A DNA stretch of 64,000 nt, taken from assembly GCA_020086605.1 (NCBI GenBank), contig JACBWW010000017.1, positions 5,644,588-5,708,587 on the forward strand, given 5' to 3'. This document shows, one piece after another, positions 12,866 to 25,514 of the stretch. Under the pieces are notes generated by a model. It did no database searches. It saw only the letters and a list, made by a program, of their open reading frames with translations, and was not told the origin of the DNA. Numbering within the stretch: position 1 is the first letter of the stretch; the number at the start of each line of letters is the position of its first letter. Position numbers and translations under genes: made by a program. This stretch comes from Lanius collurio (Eukaryota; Chordata; Aves; Passeriformes; Laniidae).

Positions 12866-15800
12866 CGAAGTGAGTGTTTCTCTGCACACTGACTGCAACA
12901 AGAGCTAAGCCTGACGAGGTGCAGGAGCCTGAATGGCAAATGCCTGAAGTTGAAGGTTATTAATCTTACATGTCATGTGCCTCTGTATTTTTTCTGTTCT
13001 CTGCATTGGTGGACCAGACAATATACACCCAGGTTTTATCACTGGGAGGAAGATATATGTATGCAGCAGGGAAAACAGGAGAAAAGACTGGTGACATAAA
13101 CTGAACAAGGGGTTATTTCCTGTCCCAGCTGGTCATTCCAAGTGGTATTTCCTTTAATATGACTTCTTACAAAGTTAGGTGCAAAAAGGTCCATTTGCAA
13201 TCTCTAATGAGACATGGGTGCCCCACAAAGGACAATTCATCTCCTCTTAAATTAGATATCTCAGACAAGTGAGATGAATCAGACTCTGGAGGAACTTACC
13301 CCTCTCCACCAACTATTTATTAGGTCCAATTAATTTACTTTGAGAGTTTAGTGTTTGATGAGCAGTAGCAATAGTAGCAAACTTGCTCTTGGCATCTAAA
13401 TATTCGAGTTTAAGCTGTTGGTAGGAACCTCGTTAAAATTGCCTCCATGACTTTGAGAACTAAAATGTAATGGAAGAAAATGAGTCTGATGCAGGATTTT
13501 ATTGTTTTTCTTAATTCTCTAGCCATTCAACAATCTTCCCATTGTGATTTTTTTGCACTCATGCTGGTTTAACTTGTGGATTATCCATCTCTAAGAGGAT
13601 AAATCCCATTTTGCCAATAAAAGTCTCATCCCACTATAAAACTTGCCTGTGGAGCTGTTGAACATCTCTTGATGCCAACATCCCTGGGGAAGACTTTTGA
13701 CTTGGTATTAATCACAGTCTGAAGCACCATCAGCCATAATGTTTCAAATTCAATTAGCTCTTCCTCACACAGTTCATAATTCAGATGGTTTTGTTGTAAA
13801 TCAACCACAACATAATAACCTGAGTCACTTTTAAGCACTCAGTGGACAAGTGTGTGTTCAGTTCTTCAATAAGTATTGATAGCAGGTTCAAGTCACAGAA
13901 CAAAGATTCAATTATACCCAGGACTAGCAACGTCTCAAGTATTTCTGATCAAGGAATTCATTACAGAGCAAGCACTGGAGAAGTTTGTAATTGAATCATT
14001 TAAATGAAAAGGGGATGATCCTCTAGGCTGATGATTGGAAATAAAACGGGGATTTTGGCGTGGCAGCACCCCTGTATTGTATGGAAGGACCATAGTCCTA
14101 ACCTCACTGAAGGCACAACCCATTCACACAAGTGTTTGAGTCAGCCTGGAATTAGGGGAAATACTGGGGAATGTGGTGATGTTTAACAAATGCCTGACTG
14201 ATGTAATTTGGACCCTTGGTGGTACAGATGGTTTTGAAACCTGCTTGGTAAAACCTGGCCTGTTTCTTGCACTGCACCACGATGAAGAGCAGCTCTGGCA
14301 GGAAGCTGATGGTTTCTGGTGATGCTTTGTGAGGCGATGGACTGAGAAAATGAAGCATTTTCATAGAGAGGCTGTTACAGGGTTCCACAGGCTGAGATGT
14401 GGAGCAATATGGAGGGAAAGCCCAAATGCTGTGAAGGAGAGAAAAAAAACAGCTTGTGGCAAGAACAGACATCTAGGAAGTGCTTGAAAGTTACGTGTGA
14501 CTGAGCATTAAAATCCTTTAAATGAACATTTGGGCTTATGTTTACCCACAGAAGGTTAACAATAAAGGAAACAGAGACAAGCACTCTAACGAGCTCTCAT
14601 TCCCTGAGGCAGTGTTACCTTTTTTTCAGGTAACAGCACCCTTCCCAGTGCTAATGATTTTCTTCTGCATTGCAAGGCAGATTTTCTTTTGCCATTCAAC
14701 CTCCACCTATTCACGACAGATGGTGTGATGTGCAGTTTTGGGAGCTAGTCTAGGGTGCATGAACTGATATGCATTAGGCTCACAAATTCAATTGTGTCTT
14801 ACCTGTCTGACCGAGGAATCCATCTACTAGAAGAAGTAAAGAGCCAGAGAAAGGCAGCAGCTTATGTTTGTTTATTGTGATTTTCTTGGGTAAAGAAAAA
14901 AAAAAAAAAAAAAAAAAAAAGGAGTATTTTTGCCTTTCTGCCAGAACTTTAAATCACATTTCAGCAGAATATGTCGGGGGCTTAAGGTCGTCCTCTTATG
15001 AAAGCACAGGCAGAAGGTCTGTGAAGTTTCAAGCTCAAATAAAGGTTTCTGGTCTAGATAAATTCAAGGCATGCAGCAAAATGCTTTCTCTCATGGATTT
15101 AGGCCCAAAGCCTGCACATTCCGAAGTACTTAACTCACATGAGTAGATCAGCTGAAGCCTTGTATCTATTTCCGGGAGACAGGATAAGCATATGCATAAA
15201 TAGCAATAAATCAGATAAAAATCAATGTTTTCCACCCTCTTTAGAGGGCTGTGCCTGCTCATTCAGCCATGATAATGACAATTCTAGTTGGTGCCCGTCC
15301 TCCCCAGGGTTGTCCCTGTTGTAGGAGGCATGGCTGAGGCTCAGGGCAATCTGTGTTGACCCACACATGACCCACAGGCACTGATTACAGCAGAACTGTG
15401 GGGCTCAGTATAATATAATTATAAAAAAGGACAAATATGGTAAAAATAAGAGCATTAATGACCGGAACAGGATTTGCCAGGTGCAAAAGCTTTTTTCCCC
15501 CCAGATCATACAGGGCTGTATCGACAACAAGTTCACACTGTTTCTGCCCTGGACAGACCTGTGCTCCTGGGGGATTATTCCTTTCCTCTTACTGGACTGG
15601 AAGAAGAGTGTGTAGGGACAGTGTTGATATGAGGTGGGTCCCTAAAGAGCAGCCTGGAACAACTTGACCCATCACCCATGTTTGGTACAGGGCTCAGCCA
15701 GACCATTTTACCAAAGCAGAGAACCAGGACTTCTTAGGCCAGAAAAATATTGCACTATATTTTGCACTGGGTTAGGAGAAATTGCATTGTTGCAGTTTAT

Positions 15801-16167
15801 ACCCACAGTAATACTGCAACCAATTTATAGGGGGGTCAGACCTAGAGCATCTGTTGACCAGCTCACAAATTCCCTTTTAGGACAAATTTCCCCTGTAAGC
15901 AAAAGTTTTAGTCATCTCTGGCACAGCAGCCTGGGTGGAGAAAGGCTCATAAATTGATGTAGGTATCATAAATACTTAACATTACTGACTGTTTTCAATG
16001 AGCAATGAGATCTGGCAAGGAAAACCAGGTCAGTAGCACTGTTGTATTTATTGGTCTATTTAAGCTGCAGCTCTCACTGTTTTTTGACCCCATTCACCCC
16101 TTCCTAGCTGTCCAAATTTGTGGTCTGTGCTAAGATTTGAAACAGCTCTAACTCAGATTCTCACACA
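12866..16167. other. Intergenic stretch, no gene recognised
   Basis: About 3.3 kb, AT-rich, with an A28 run near 14893-14921. The longest frame is 106 codons (14152-14472, minus). No dispersed repeat identified. Confidence 0.5.
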
Positions 16168-16238
16168 TTCCTTCCTTCCTTCCTTCCTTCCTTCCTTCCT
16201 TCCTTCCTTCCTTCCTTCCTTCCTTCCTTCCTTCCTTC
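16168..16238. repeat. (TTCC)n tetranucleotide microsatellite
   Basis: About 18 uninterrupted units. It abuts the 3'-tail side of the CR1 fragment at 16246, so it probably grew from that tail. The frames through it encode KEGR or LPSF repeats and are not genes. Confidence 0.97.
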
Positions 16239-16245
16239 TCTGTTC

Positions 16246-16500
16246 CCAGAATATGCTGAGTTGGAAGAGACCCATCAGGATCATGGAGTCCAGCTCCTGG
16301 CCCTGCACAGGACACCCCAAAAATCCCACCACGTCCCTGACAGCGTTGTCCAAATTCTTCCTGAACTCTGTCAGGCTTGGTGCTGTGACCCCTGCCCTGG
16401 GTTCCAGTTCCCAATCACCCTCTGGGTGAAAAACTTCTCGATATTTAACCTAAACCTCCCTGATTCTGCTTTGTGTCATTTCCTCGAATCCTGTCACTGG
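16246..16500 (-). mobile_element. CR1 LINE 3' fragment (second subfamily type)
   Basis: Antisense on +: TGAGTTGGAAGAGACCCATC, AGGATCATGGAGTCCAGCTC, GGCCCTGCACAGGACACCCC, CCTGACAGCGTTGTCCAAAT, ACTCTGTCAGGCTTGGTGCT, CACCCTCTGGGTGAAAAACT and ATTTAACCTAAACCTCCCTG. This subfamily differs from the CCTTAAAGATCAT type that dominates the window. Confidence 0.95.
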
Positions 16501-17138
16501 GCACAAGACTGAAGAACTCAGCTGGATCTTTGCAGTGTGTCACCTCTACCAGCTTTGGCAGATCTTGCTTTGTAGGTGTTTGACACCAGCAAATATTGGG
16601 TCAAAAGCGTGCATGGAAGGTTCACCTGCAGAAGGAAGAGTGTTAAGTGGGAGTGCAATGGAAACATCAAAGGTAAAAAGCCCTGAACTGAAGCTTTGCA
16701 ACAGCAAGTTGCACTGTTTATAAGGTCATTTTTTCACTTTGACCCAATGTGATTAAAGTCTGGGATGTTCTTTTCTGCAGTGTAAAATGCAGAGCAAAAC
16801 CTAAAAAGTCACCTTGTTCCTCCTGCTACCTCTCCCCTCTGCCTTGCAGCAGGTTTCTCAACATGTCCTACCCAGAGACTCATTCCTCTATGGAACACGG
16901 GGATATGACAATGAAGGCAAAATTCTAATAAACATTTTCTTAAGAAAAAAATGGCAAAAGTTGTTAAAATAGCATAATTTTAGATGGAATTTTAAAATTA
17001 GGCTGTCTGGTAAATTTTCTTTGACAACAAAACAAGAAAGGTTTCTCTTGCTCCTAATCTCCCCCAACTCAGAGAAGTGCAGACACTATTGCAAAGGCAC
17101 CATTTATTCCTAGTTTTCAAAATCATGTTGTCACCATC

Positions 17139-17184
17139 CAAAAAAAAAAAAAAGTAAGCTAAATAAAAAGTAAGCTAAATAAAA
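17139..17184. repeat. Poly(A) run followed by a 16-bp perfect tandem duplication
   Basis: An A-run (about 17140-17153) passes into two identical copies of AGTAAGCTAAATAAAA (17153-17168 and 17169-17184). Confidence 0.9.
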
Positions 17185-19064
17185 ATTTCCTGTGGAGAGT
17201 TCTGGCCAAAAGTCAGAGGGGAATTACCAGTTATCCATTCAAATGGTTCTATGCCAGAGCAATCAGGATAAGGGATGTGGACCAAGCCCTGGCTTTTGAG
17301 GACATTAAACAATCTAAAGATATTGAAGTGTGACTTTGTTTTAAACTTTCTGCTGGGGCAGCATTTCCCCTGGTGACTAATTGTGTCCCTGTGACTCAAA
17401 CCCATGGTGGTGTCAGGATCTGCCCATGTCCATCCCAGTTACCAGAAACATAATGCAAAAACATAGATTAGCCCAGAATTTCAAGGGCTGAGTACAAGGT
17501 TTAGTCACCACAGTGTAAAGAATTGAGATTGTGTGGAACAGAAATTTGTTATAAGATAGAGAGGCACCACAGTGATGTCCAGATGATTTCTCTCTCCTTG
17601 ACCTTTTGAGGGAGCCTCGTACCCTACTCTAGAGACCAGACCACACACATTAATACTTTCCTGATCAGTACTTGCATTGGGGTCCCTCTGCATACATCAT
17701 TTCTTCAATTTCCTTCTCAAATGTGTCTCAAAATGAATGGGAAGGTTTGATACACCTTGAAGGTGTCTCTTTGAATGTGACTGAGCTTGCACTTGGACCA
17801 TGCTGTCCTCAGTGCTAGTGAAGGATACAATATTTCCTCAAATCCCAATCCTTTTATCTTATTACTGTGAAAAAGGTGGCTCTTCCAAGAGTTCACCAGA
17901 GGAAACACACTATTGAAATAACAAATATTTTGACCTTTTCTGTCTTCCCTGATCTGATGCGACAGCAGAGGTCTAAGATAGAGAACCTTTTTTCATTTCA
18001 CCCATCCTTCAGTATTTTGATGTTCTTACTCTCTTTGCTTGGGAAGTATGAAGCTCTTTACTTGCTTTCACCCACAGAAAAAACATGTTAGAATTAGGTG
18101 CTGGAATTTGGGCTGAGGATGTAAAACTTGGCCCTTTAGCAGCCATGGTTCCACACTGCAGGGTGGTGGGGTCCAGGCACTGCATGGAGGTGCAGCCCTT
18201 TTCATCCAGTTTGCATGGGATGGTGCTGGAGAGACCCTGGCTCACAGGGAGAGGGCTGAGCACAAGAGAGCCAAGGTCAATGCCAATTCTGAGAAAGTGG
18301 CATCTACAGCCTCTGCTTTTCCTTGCTGCACATCTTAACCCGTTTACTTACTACATGGTCTTGTGGGAACAGGCCTGTAATTCAAGCCATATTTATTTTA
18401 ATTGCATCTGGCTTTCCTTGCCATTTGGCACAATGTACAAAATGAGGAAAGAAAAGCTTTTATGGGAGTAAAATTCTATAAAGAATCACTCCTATATAAA
18501 ACAGGCCACATACTCATGGGGGGATGTGAAAGTTGATTTGACCATGGGTTGTTTTGTGCCATGAACTTATTAGTACACATCCCAGGAATGGGTGGAAAAC
18601 CTTTTTGCCTCTCAAAGTCTCTCCTTTGCTGTGGTACATCAATCTTACCTCCAGCTACTGGATCTTAGTACTTATGAAGGAGATTAGACAGTGCATTTGC
18701 TGCAAATAAAATGAATTGTAGCAGTTCCATGACTATAATACCGACCACACTTTCCTGGATGGTGGCACAAGGTTTGGGTGTTGACTTCTCCCAGGGATGA
18801 CATGTTTGAGAGCTGATTCTGTATCCTCTACCAGCATTTGGGCATCACCTACCTGGCACTAAAGACCATTATTTATCCAAACTACCCAACTGCTGAAGAA
18901 CTTTCATGGGGAAGGCCTGGAGGGTGGCAAATCAGAGAGAACAAGCTCCCATGCCAGCTGCTCCAGCCCTCTCTGCATGGGGAGTTTTGGGGCTGCAGCC
19001 AAGTCCTTGCAGGCACTCAGTCCTTTCGCCACTCCAAGGCACGAGCAGATGGAGCAGCACAGCC

Positions 19065-19074
19065 CCTTATATGG
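19065..19074. promoter_or_regulatory. Perfect CArG box (SRF-type site) 1
   Basis: CCTTATATGG fits the CC(A/T)6GG consensus exactly. An identical decamer lies 99 bp to the right. Confidence 0.45.
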
Positions 19075-19163
19075 AACAGATTTCAGTAAAGGAGATAATC
19101 CAGCCCAAAGGGGTTATACAGATAATACCCAACAGGCACGATGGAGACACGCTCCGTGAAATC

Positions 19164-19173
19164 CCTTATATGG
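19164..19173. promoter_or_regulatory. Perfect CArG box (SRF-type site) 2
   Basis: Second CCTTATATGG. The flanks differ from those of the first copy (CCC before both, then AACAG versus CAGAG), so this is not simply a duplicated block. Confidence 0.45.
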
Positions 19174-21523
19174 CAGAGCTGGGTAGGCTCAGATCTCCCA
19201 AATATCTGAGGCACAAGGCAGCTCTGGGGTCATACAGCAGGCAGAAAGTGCAGTGACAGAGCTCATCTTCCAGCCACTCCCTTTAAAAGCTGATCCTAGA
19301 GCAGTGCAGCCTCTCTGCCTCCTGCAAACACCTTTAGGGGGGGTTCATCTGATTTCATTAAGGAGTCTACCATGCAGGCATCTGCAGAAATGCTGCTCAC
19401 CCTAAACTCTCACTGAGGTCACTATAGAGACAGAGGCTTCTAGTTCTGTTCTTCTGCCCTGGTTGGAGCCAGACCATGGAGACCATCAAGCATTTTGCTC
19501 CTCACTTGCTGTACTTGTTGATGCCCCTTCCAGACCCTGACATTCTCACTTAGACAAACAAACCCATCAGCTGCATATGAAACCTGGCATATCTTTACAT
19601 ACCTTTTTCCCACCCCCACTTCAAAAATAATTACTCAACCATTTTTTGGTTTGTTTTAATAAATGCCTTCTTTCATCTTCAAATAGATGAAAAGCACTTC
19701 ATGTAGGTGCTCCAGAACAAAATGACAGGTTGTTAAGGCAGTTCATGAATGTTGTTTATATCCAGAAAACTAAGTTTCTTGAAAGATTTTTGAATAAATA
19801 TGAACTATTCTTTCCAAGTCAAGAACTTGTAAATTTGTGACAAAATTCCAGTCTTGTCAGATTCAACTCAGAACAAGTATTTTGCATTTGAAAGCAAAAA
19901 ACCACGAAGTGACGGGTTGCTACATTGTCTGACATACATCTCTTTTTGAACTTTAGTATAGTCACTGTGCAGCTGACAAACAGCTCTGGATATATTCAGC
20001 TTCATAAAGTCCCCAGTGCTCCACCAAAGGATGTTCACAAGCCAGACACAGAGGGCCTGGTGCCAATTTCCCTGCAGGGAAATTCTCCTCTTCCCAGGAG
20101 AGGGATGCACCTTTCTCCATGATCCCCATTCCTTCATCACTATATGTTGCTCATGCATCAACATGAATTATGTCAGAGAGGGCTGTGGAAGGCTGTCTTA
20201 GCAACTGGTAATTTTTGGAGTGGAATCAGGACTTTTATTGTCAGTTTTGCAAAAAAAAACCAGGTGTCAGAATATCAGGCTGGCATATTGATAAACCCAG
20301 ATTTCTTCTGACACTGGAGACAGTCTCCTCTTGAGCCTCTGAAAAACTTATGCCAGTGTGAAATATTTAACTTCCTCCCCCCCCCCGCCATTTAATTGAT
20401 AGTTACCAGTATGTTGCTCTTTGTAAAATGAAAAACCTGAAGTGCTCTGAAGTTTCTGAAATTCCCAGGCTGAATTTTCCTTCAGGAGAGCATCCTATCA
20501 TAGAAAAGGAGCCAATCCCTTGCGTCTCTGCTCCATAGGGGAGAGTGGGAGGGAACTTGGGTGCTGATTTTTCCCATCTGAAATTTCTGAAAGGGAAAAA
20601 AATGCTGAAAAGTTTCAGAACAGCTCCATAAGCAATTTGCCTCCTTCCTCATCTAATTGCATAATTTTCTGCTCACAAAACATGTGGTTTGCACATGCTT
20701 GTAGGAGTAGGGTCCACCCTGCTGCAGCTCCTGTTCCTTGAGCTGTTTATTCGTCCTTGCTCTCTGCTCTGCCATGGCTGCCTAGCAACTCCGTGGGATG
20801 AACAAGCTCCATTTCATTTAGGTGTTAAATAATCTGAAGTGCAGTGATTTTTTTCCTTGCACAAACATCAGAGGACTTAATAACAGCAGCAGCCAAACAC
20901 AGCACCAGCGTAATGGGGATGATGTCCTAATATAACAGAACAAACTGATATCTGGTATTTTTGAAACTGCAGTTTGAGAGGTTTCTAAAAAACACATATC
21001 CACAAAAATAAGCTAATTATTTTATGAACCTTGCCTTGGCAAATGTGGATGGATAAAGTAGTGATACGTTCACTGAATACATTCCAGGTGTGCTCGTCTA
21101 GGGCTTCATGAACTACCTAAATATCTGCAATATTTAGTAAGTTTCTCCTTACTCTTGTGTCTCATTCCTGTGTGGAAGGGAAGACCCAAGACTTGTAGAT
21201 GTTTGTGGTGGAAAAAGAATGGCAAAAGTCAAAATGGTCCCGAAACAAAGCCCCCAGAGCTTTACAGGAAAACTACACACTTGGTATGGAAATTGGTAAG
21301 TTTTGCCCCTACCCTCTAACTATAGGAGGAATAACAGTAAAAAAGAAAAGAGGGTAGAAAGAGAAAGGGAGATCAGATAGGAGAGGAAAGGACATCACAA
21401 GTCCCCGTTCCAGTGCTGATCCAGCCAACGAGGTGTCCAGGATCCTGGGGGCACTGCCCAGGTTCCCTTTTCACAGGTGAGTTTTCCCTGCTCTGGGATT
21501 AGGTTTCTCACTTCTCATGCAAA

Positions 21524-21543
21524 ATGCAAATGCAAATGCAAAT
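21524..21543 (+). promoter_or_regulatory. Three overlapping POU octamer motifs
   Basis: ATGCAAAT occurs at 21524-21531, 21530-21537 and 21536-21543, a period-6 array. Either a chance hexamer microsatellite or a clustered octamer element; no adjoining promoter was recognised. Confidence 0.4.
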
Positions 21544-22435
21544 ACAAATGAAGTCCATTCCACTAGATCCTTCTGGAAATGAGTTAGAGGGCTTTGAGGG
21601 TCTTTGATGGCCTTAATGCCCCTCTACCTGTCTTTCCCACTCCTTGATCCCTTTCCTGGGCTTGTGCTGTTCTGTGTTGTGTGGTCTCCATGGACCAGCA
21701 AAGGGAAGTTGGTCCCAAGGGAAATGTTGTCCTATCTCCACACAGGCTCCTTCTCCAGCTTTCAGAGTTTGAGACAGTGCATTCACTCGTGCCCCCCCAG
21801 GCTTCTACACTTAAACCAGCAGTTCTTACTGCAAAGCATTTGGCTTCAACTTGTTAAAATTTGGTTTGAGATTGTTAATTTTACTTTGCGAGCAAAATGA
21901 ATATTTACTTTGGGGAAGAAAAAAATAAAGAAAATATCCAACATTGCTCCTGCACAGGAGGTGTTTGTGCTGTGGAATCCTACTTGGGATGGACAGAATC
22001 TGTCAGGTAGAGATGAGGGACGGGAATGAATGAAAATGGTACAGAAAGACCAAATCCACTGTGATGCATGAGCATATCATGCTTTTAGATAGCTTAGTAA
22101 TGCTGATGGGTGAGGGAAGGAGTCAAGATTGAAATTTTCTGTAATATATTGTGATGAAGATAGGAAACTCTCATCTTGTGAGGCTTGTGGGTGGCTACTT
22201 CTGCTCCCACTGAGAAGAGCAACAATTTGCTTGAAGGTCACAGTTGTGCCAGGCAGTGGGAATGCAGGCTGAGGTGGATGCTATCCTGGGACATAATCAG
22301 CTTAATTCAGCTTGAAATTAATGAAGTTGCTACAGCAACCTGAGATAGTGACTGTGTTCAGGTAGCTTGTAATGGGCAAATTATTTCAGAGGTGTGGAGA
22401 ACCAGGAGTGCTGTGGGAGAAATGACAGTTCCCAG

Positions 22436-23000
22436 TGTCATGGTTCAACCCAGTGGGCAGCTCAGCCCCACACAGTTCTTCACTCACAGTGGGATGGGGG
22501 ACAGACTCAGACAGGTAAAAGTGAAGAAACCCATGGGTTGAATTAAAAGCAATTCAACTGGTAAAGCCAAAGCAAAAAAAGAAACCTGTCCACTAGTTTC
22601 CACTGGAAGACAGGTACTCAGACATCCCCAGGAAAGCAGGACTCCATCATGTGTGATCGTGACTTGGGAAGACAAACACCATCACCCTGAACTTCCTCCT
22701 TTCTTCCTTCTTCCCCAGATTTTACTGCTGAGCAAGACATCATATGGTATGGGAAATCCCTTTATGGCCAGCTGGGGTCAGTTGTCCCAGCTGTGCCCCC
22801 TTCCAGCTTCTCACTCAGCCCCAGCCTTGCTGGTGGAGCAGTGGGAGCAGTAGGAAAAGCCATGATGCTATGTGATCACTGCTCAACAATAATTAAAAGT
22901 CATCCTAGTGTTACCAACACTGTTTTGATCAAAAATCCAAAGCATGACACTGTATGAGCTACTATGTAGAGAAATAATTTTACCCCAGCCAAAACCTACA
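22436..23000 (-). mobile_element. Solo LTR of an avian endogenous retrovirus
   Basis: Read on the minus strand it starts TGTAGGTTTTGGCTGGGGTA and ends in ACCATGACA, giving TG...CA termini, 565 bp apart. Internal landmarks match the widespread avian ERV (probably ERVL-type) LTR: TTCTCTACATAGTAGCTC, AACAGTGTTGGTAACAC, TACCATATGATGTC, GTTTGTCTTCCCAAGT, ATGATGGAGTCCTGCTTTCC and TTGAATTGCTTTTAATTC. Flanks are cccag (22431-22435) and tccag (23001-23005), a near-perfect 5-bp target-site duplication. No internal retroviral sequence lies on either side, so it is a solo LTR left by recombination. The promoter and polyadenylation positions look mutated. Confidence 0.9.
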
Positions 23001-23712
23001 TCCAGTGTTTGGATATGAACTGGATGTAGTGCATCAAAGTGACTCTCCCTCAAGAAAAGCACAATTATTAGCAGTCATTCACTTTTCCAAAGAATTTTCA
23101 GTGGACTAACACTGCATGATGGGAAAATAAAACCAAAACAAAGCACAGCATAGCTTTGAGTTAGAAGAAACAGGAAAATGAGTTTTTATTTAATATTCTG
23201 CTTCCCCCTCTAAATTTTCTCCTTTGGCAATACAGAGCAAAATCAATTATTGACAGAGACTTATTGGAAATCAACAGCAAAGCCAAGCACATCTGTATCA
23301 TTTCATAATAAAAGGATTTAAACAGACTTTCCAGAGGCAGAATCTACCTTAGAGGAGCAGTGTAGATCTCAGCCTCTGCTCATTGTGGAAAGCATAAAAG
23401 CAAACATTTTACAAGCCATCATCTGTGTGAGACATGGATTTTCCACAACAGTTTTTAGACTACCCACATAAATGATTTCCTCAAAGAACAGGTCCTCCTG
23501 AATATCAGCTCTCTAGATGGAAGCCTTTGTGCCAAACTCCTTGTTAATCCCTTTTTCTTGTAAATATATTGGCAGAGAATGCAAGTCCATTAAGACTCAA
23601 TTCAGTATTTAGAAATCCCTGTTAATCTTTAAATGCCCTTCCATCTCTTTCTCAATTGTTCCATCACTGCCTGCTTGTCTGCTCCTTGTGTAACGTGTCA
23701 TGGTGGAATACA

Positions 23713-23784
23713 GTTTGGTTTGGTTTGGTTTGGTTTGGTTTGGTTCGGTTTGGTTTGGTTTGGTTTGGTTTGGTTTGGTTTGGG
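23713..23784. repeat. (TTTGG)n pentanucleotide microsatellite
   Basis: About 14 units in 72 bp, with a single T-to-C change at 23746. The open frames through it encode repeated FGLVW-like peptides and are not genes. Confidence 0.95.
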
Positions 23785-25514
23785 AGAACCTGCTGCTCTG
23801 ACTTTTGCAGACCCTCTACAACAGTCTTCATTACTTCAGTGCATTGTCTCAGTTAAGTTTCTGCTTTTCCAAAGGAAATTAATTTTGCTTTAACATATTT
23901 CCATCCAAATGGAAACCTGGATAGTATAATCTGTGTAGGTCTCTTGTGGGAATAGTCCTTGCCTTTCCTCTCCACTTGCTACTGAAACGACAGCAAAATC
24001 TGCTGGCCAGCCCTCCCCTTTTATCAGAGGCAAAATTAACTTGTCCCTCATGTGTTTTGGATTCCAGTCTAAATCTGGACACTGGGAGTTTTGTAGTTGA
24101 TGTTGACCTTGAAATAGGACATGTGGGTGTATCTGAGCACACCTGACTGTGGGGTCTGAGCAGCTGAAAGGCCTTTGGGAACCCAAGTATTAACCACAGC
24201 CACCCCCAGCCTATTTTATTTCCATTTGTCTCACCCAGGAAGCCCTCATTCCTTTTGTCCAAGACATCTTTCTTCTCTGGTTTGTATCCTAATAAAATCC
24301 AAATCAGAGGTTTGAAACCCCATCAGAGCTGTTTTGGGGTGAATTCAGTTCAAGATGGCTTCAGTTCATGTTGACTTCACCCCTGCCTTGGGCTCCTGCT
24401 GCAAGTAAAGATACTCCACTGAACATTTTGGGGTCTGTCTTTATAAGGCCTGTTACAAGAGTAGCTTGCTGTTGGGTAGGCAGGAGAGTGTTTGCCACTC
24501 AGGTGATGTTTTATTTTGAAAAATATTGCTCAGAAATGGGGAGATGGGCAGCAAAGACCATACAGGGAGCAAGGGAGAGGTGGGGACCACATCTGTATGC
24601 AGCCATGAGTTCTGGTTGGCAATGTCTGTCCTGCCTGGCTCCAACCAGAAGATCTTTCCCCCTTCATTTCACCTCTTTTTTCTGAACTCTCCAACAGCCT
24701 ATAAACTATCTGTTAAAAAAAAATTCCCTTTTTTCCTGCAGTGCTTTGTTGCCTCTTTAAATTCCTGCCACATGTTGGGACTCTTACCCTTTATTCAGTG
24801 AGAGCTGGTGATATCAGAGGCAGAGGACTGTGACCTTCAAGTGTGAAAAAGTCAGAGGAGGAGATAAGTTATAAGAAAGTTCCTGCAAGAAATAATTCAG
24901 TGACAAGGTGTTTTGAGGAACAAAATAACTACTAATGTATAGGCTGTAATTTCACAGCTGAGGGGAAACCCTAAATGATCTCCAAATAAAATGATAACCT
25001 GAAAAAATGGCTTCAAGTCTCAAAGATTTATTTTGCTATCCAAGCCCTGTGCTCTCCCAGTGTCCACAGGGATATAGGGGCCTGAAACAATACTGAATTA
25101 GAGGCAATAATGGTACTGCAATGTTTGAAAGGCCTGTTCTATGGAAAAGTGAAAATACAGCCAGTGAAGGAGAGAGGACAGATTGTATGGGGCAATAATG
25201 TATTGTAAATGAGACTGAATTAATTTGTTTAGTTATTGCATTTCGCCTATGCTAAAAGCAGTGCATTTTATCTCTCCAAACTTCATTAACACTGAAGATA
25301 CTCATGGACCTGCACATGATCAGGTCTCTAGTGAGCCAGAAGACTAAGACAGTCCTGTGGATAACTTGTGGATTTGGAATTCTATCAGCTCTTTTGGCTA
25401 CATCCTCTGTCCACACTTCAGAGCCAGATTCTTCATGCTGGCAACCTGGATCAAAGGCAGAGGAAATGTCTCAAATTTACATGGGCTTAGGTGGGAGGAA
25501 GATCAGAGAGAACT
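23785..25514. other. Intergenic stretch, no gene recognised
   Basis: Unique-looking sequence; longest open frame 127 codons (23879-24262, minus) with no known motif. Confidence 0.5.

Larger units (their letters stand above)
16501..21523. other. Intergenic stretch, no gene recognised
   Basis: About 5 kb. It contains a poly(A)-linked 16-bp tandem duplication (17139-17184), the paired CArG boxes (19065-19173) and a C11 run at about 20377. The longest frame is 128 codons (18085-18471, plus), with nothing recognisable. Confidence 0.5.

Noticed and set aside
14893..14921. Poly(A) run as the tail of a processed pseudogene
   Set aside because: No recognisable coding remnant upstream and no flanking direct repeats seen.
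16148..16429. Frames encoding KEGR or LPSF repeats
   Set aside because: They are translations of the TTCC microsatellite.
23633..23893. Frame encoding repeated FGLVW residues
   Set aside because: Translation of the TTTGG microsatellite.
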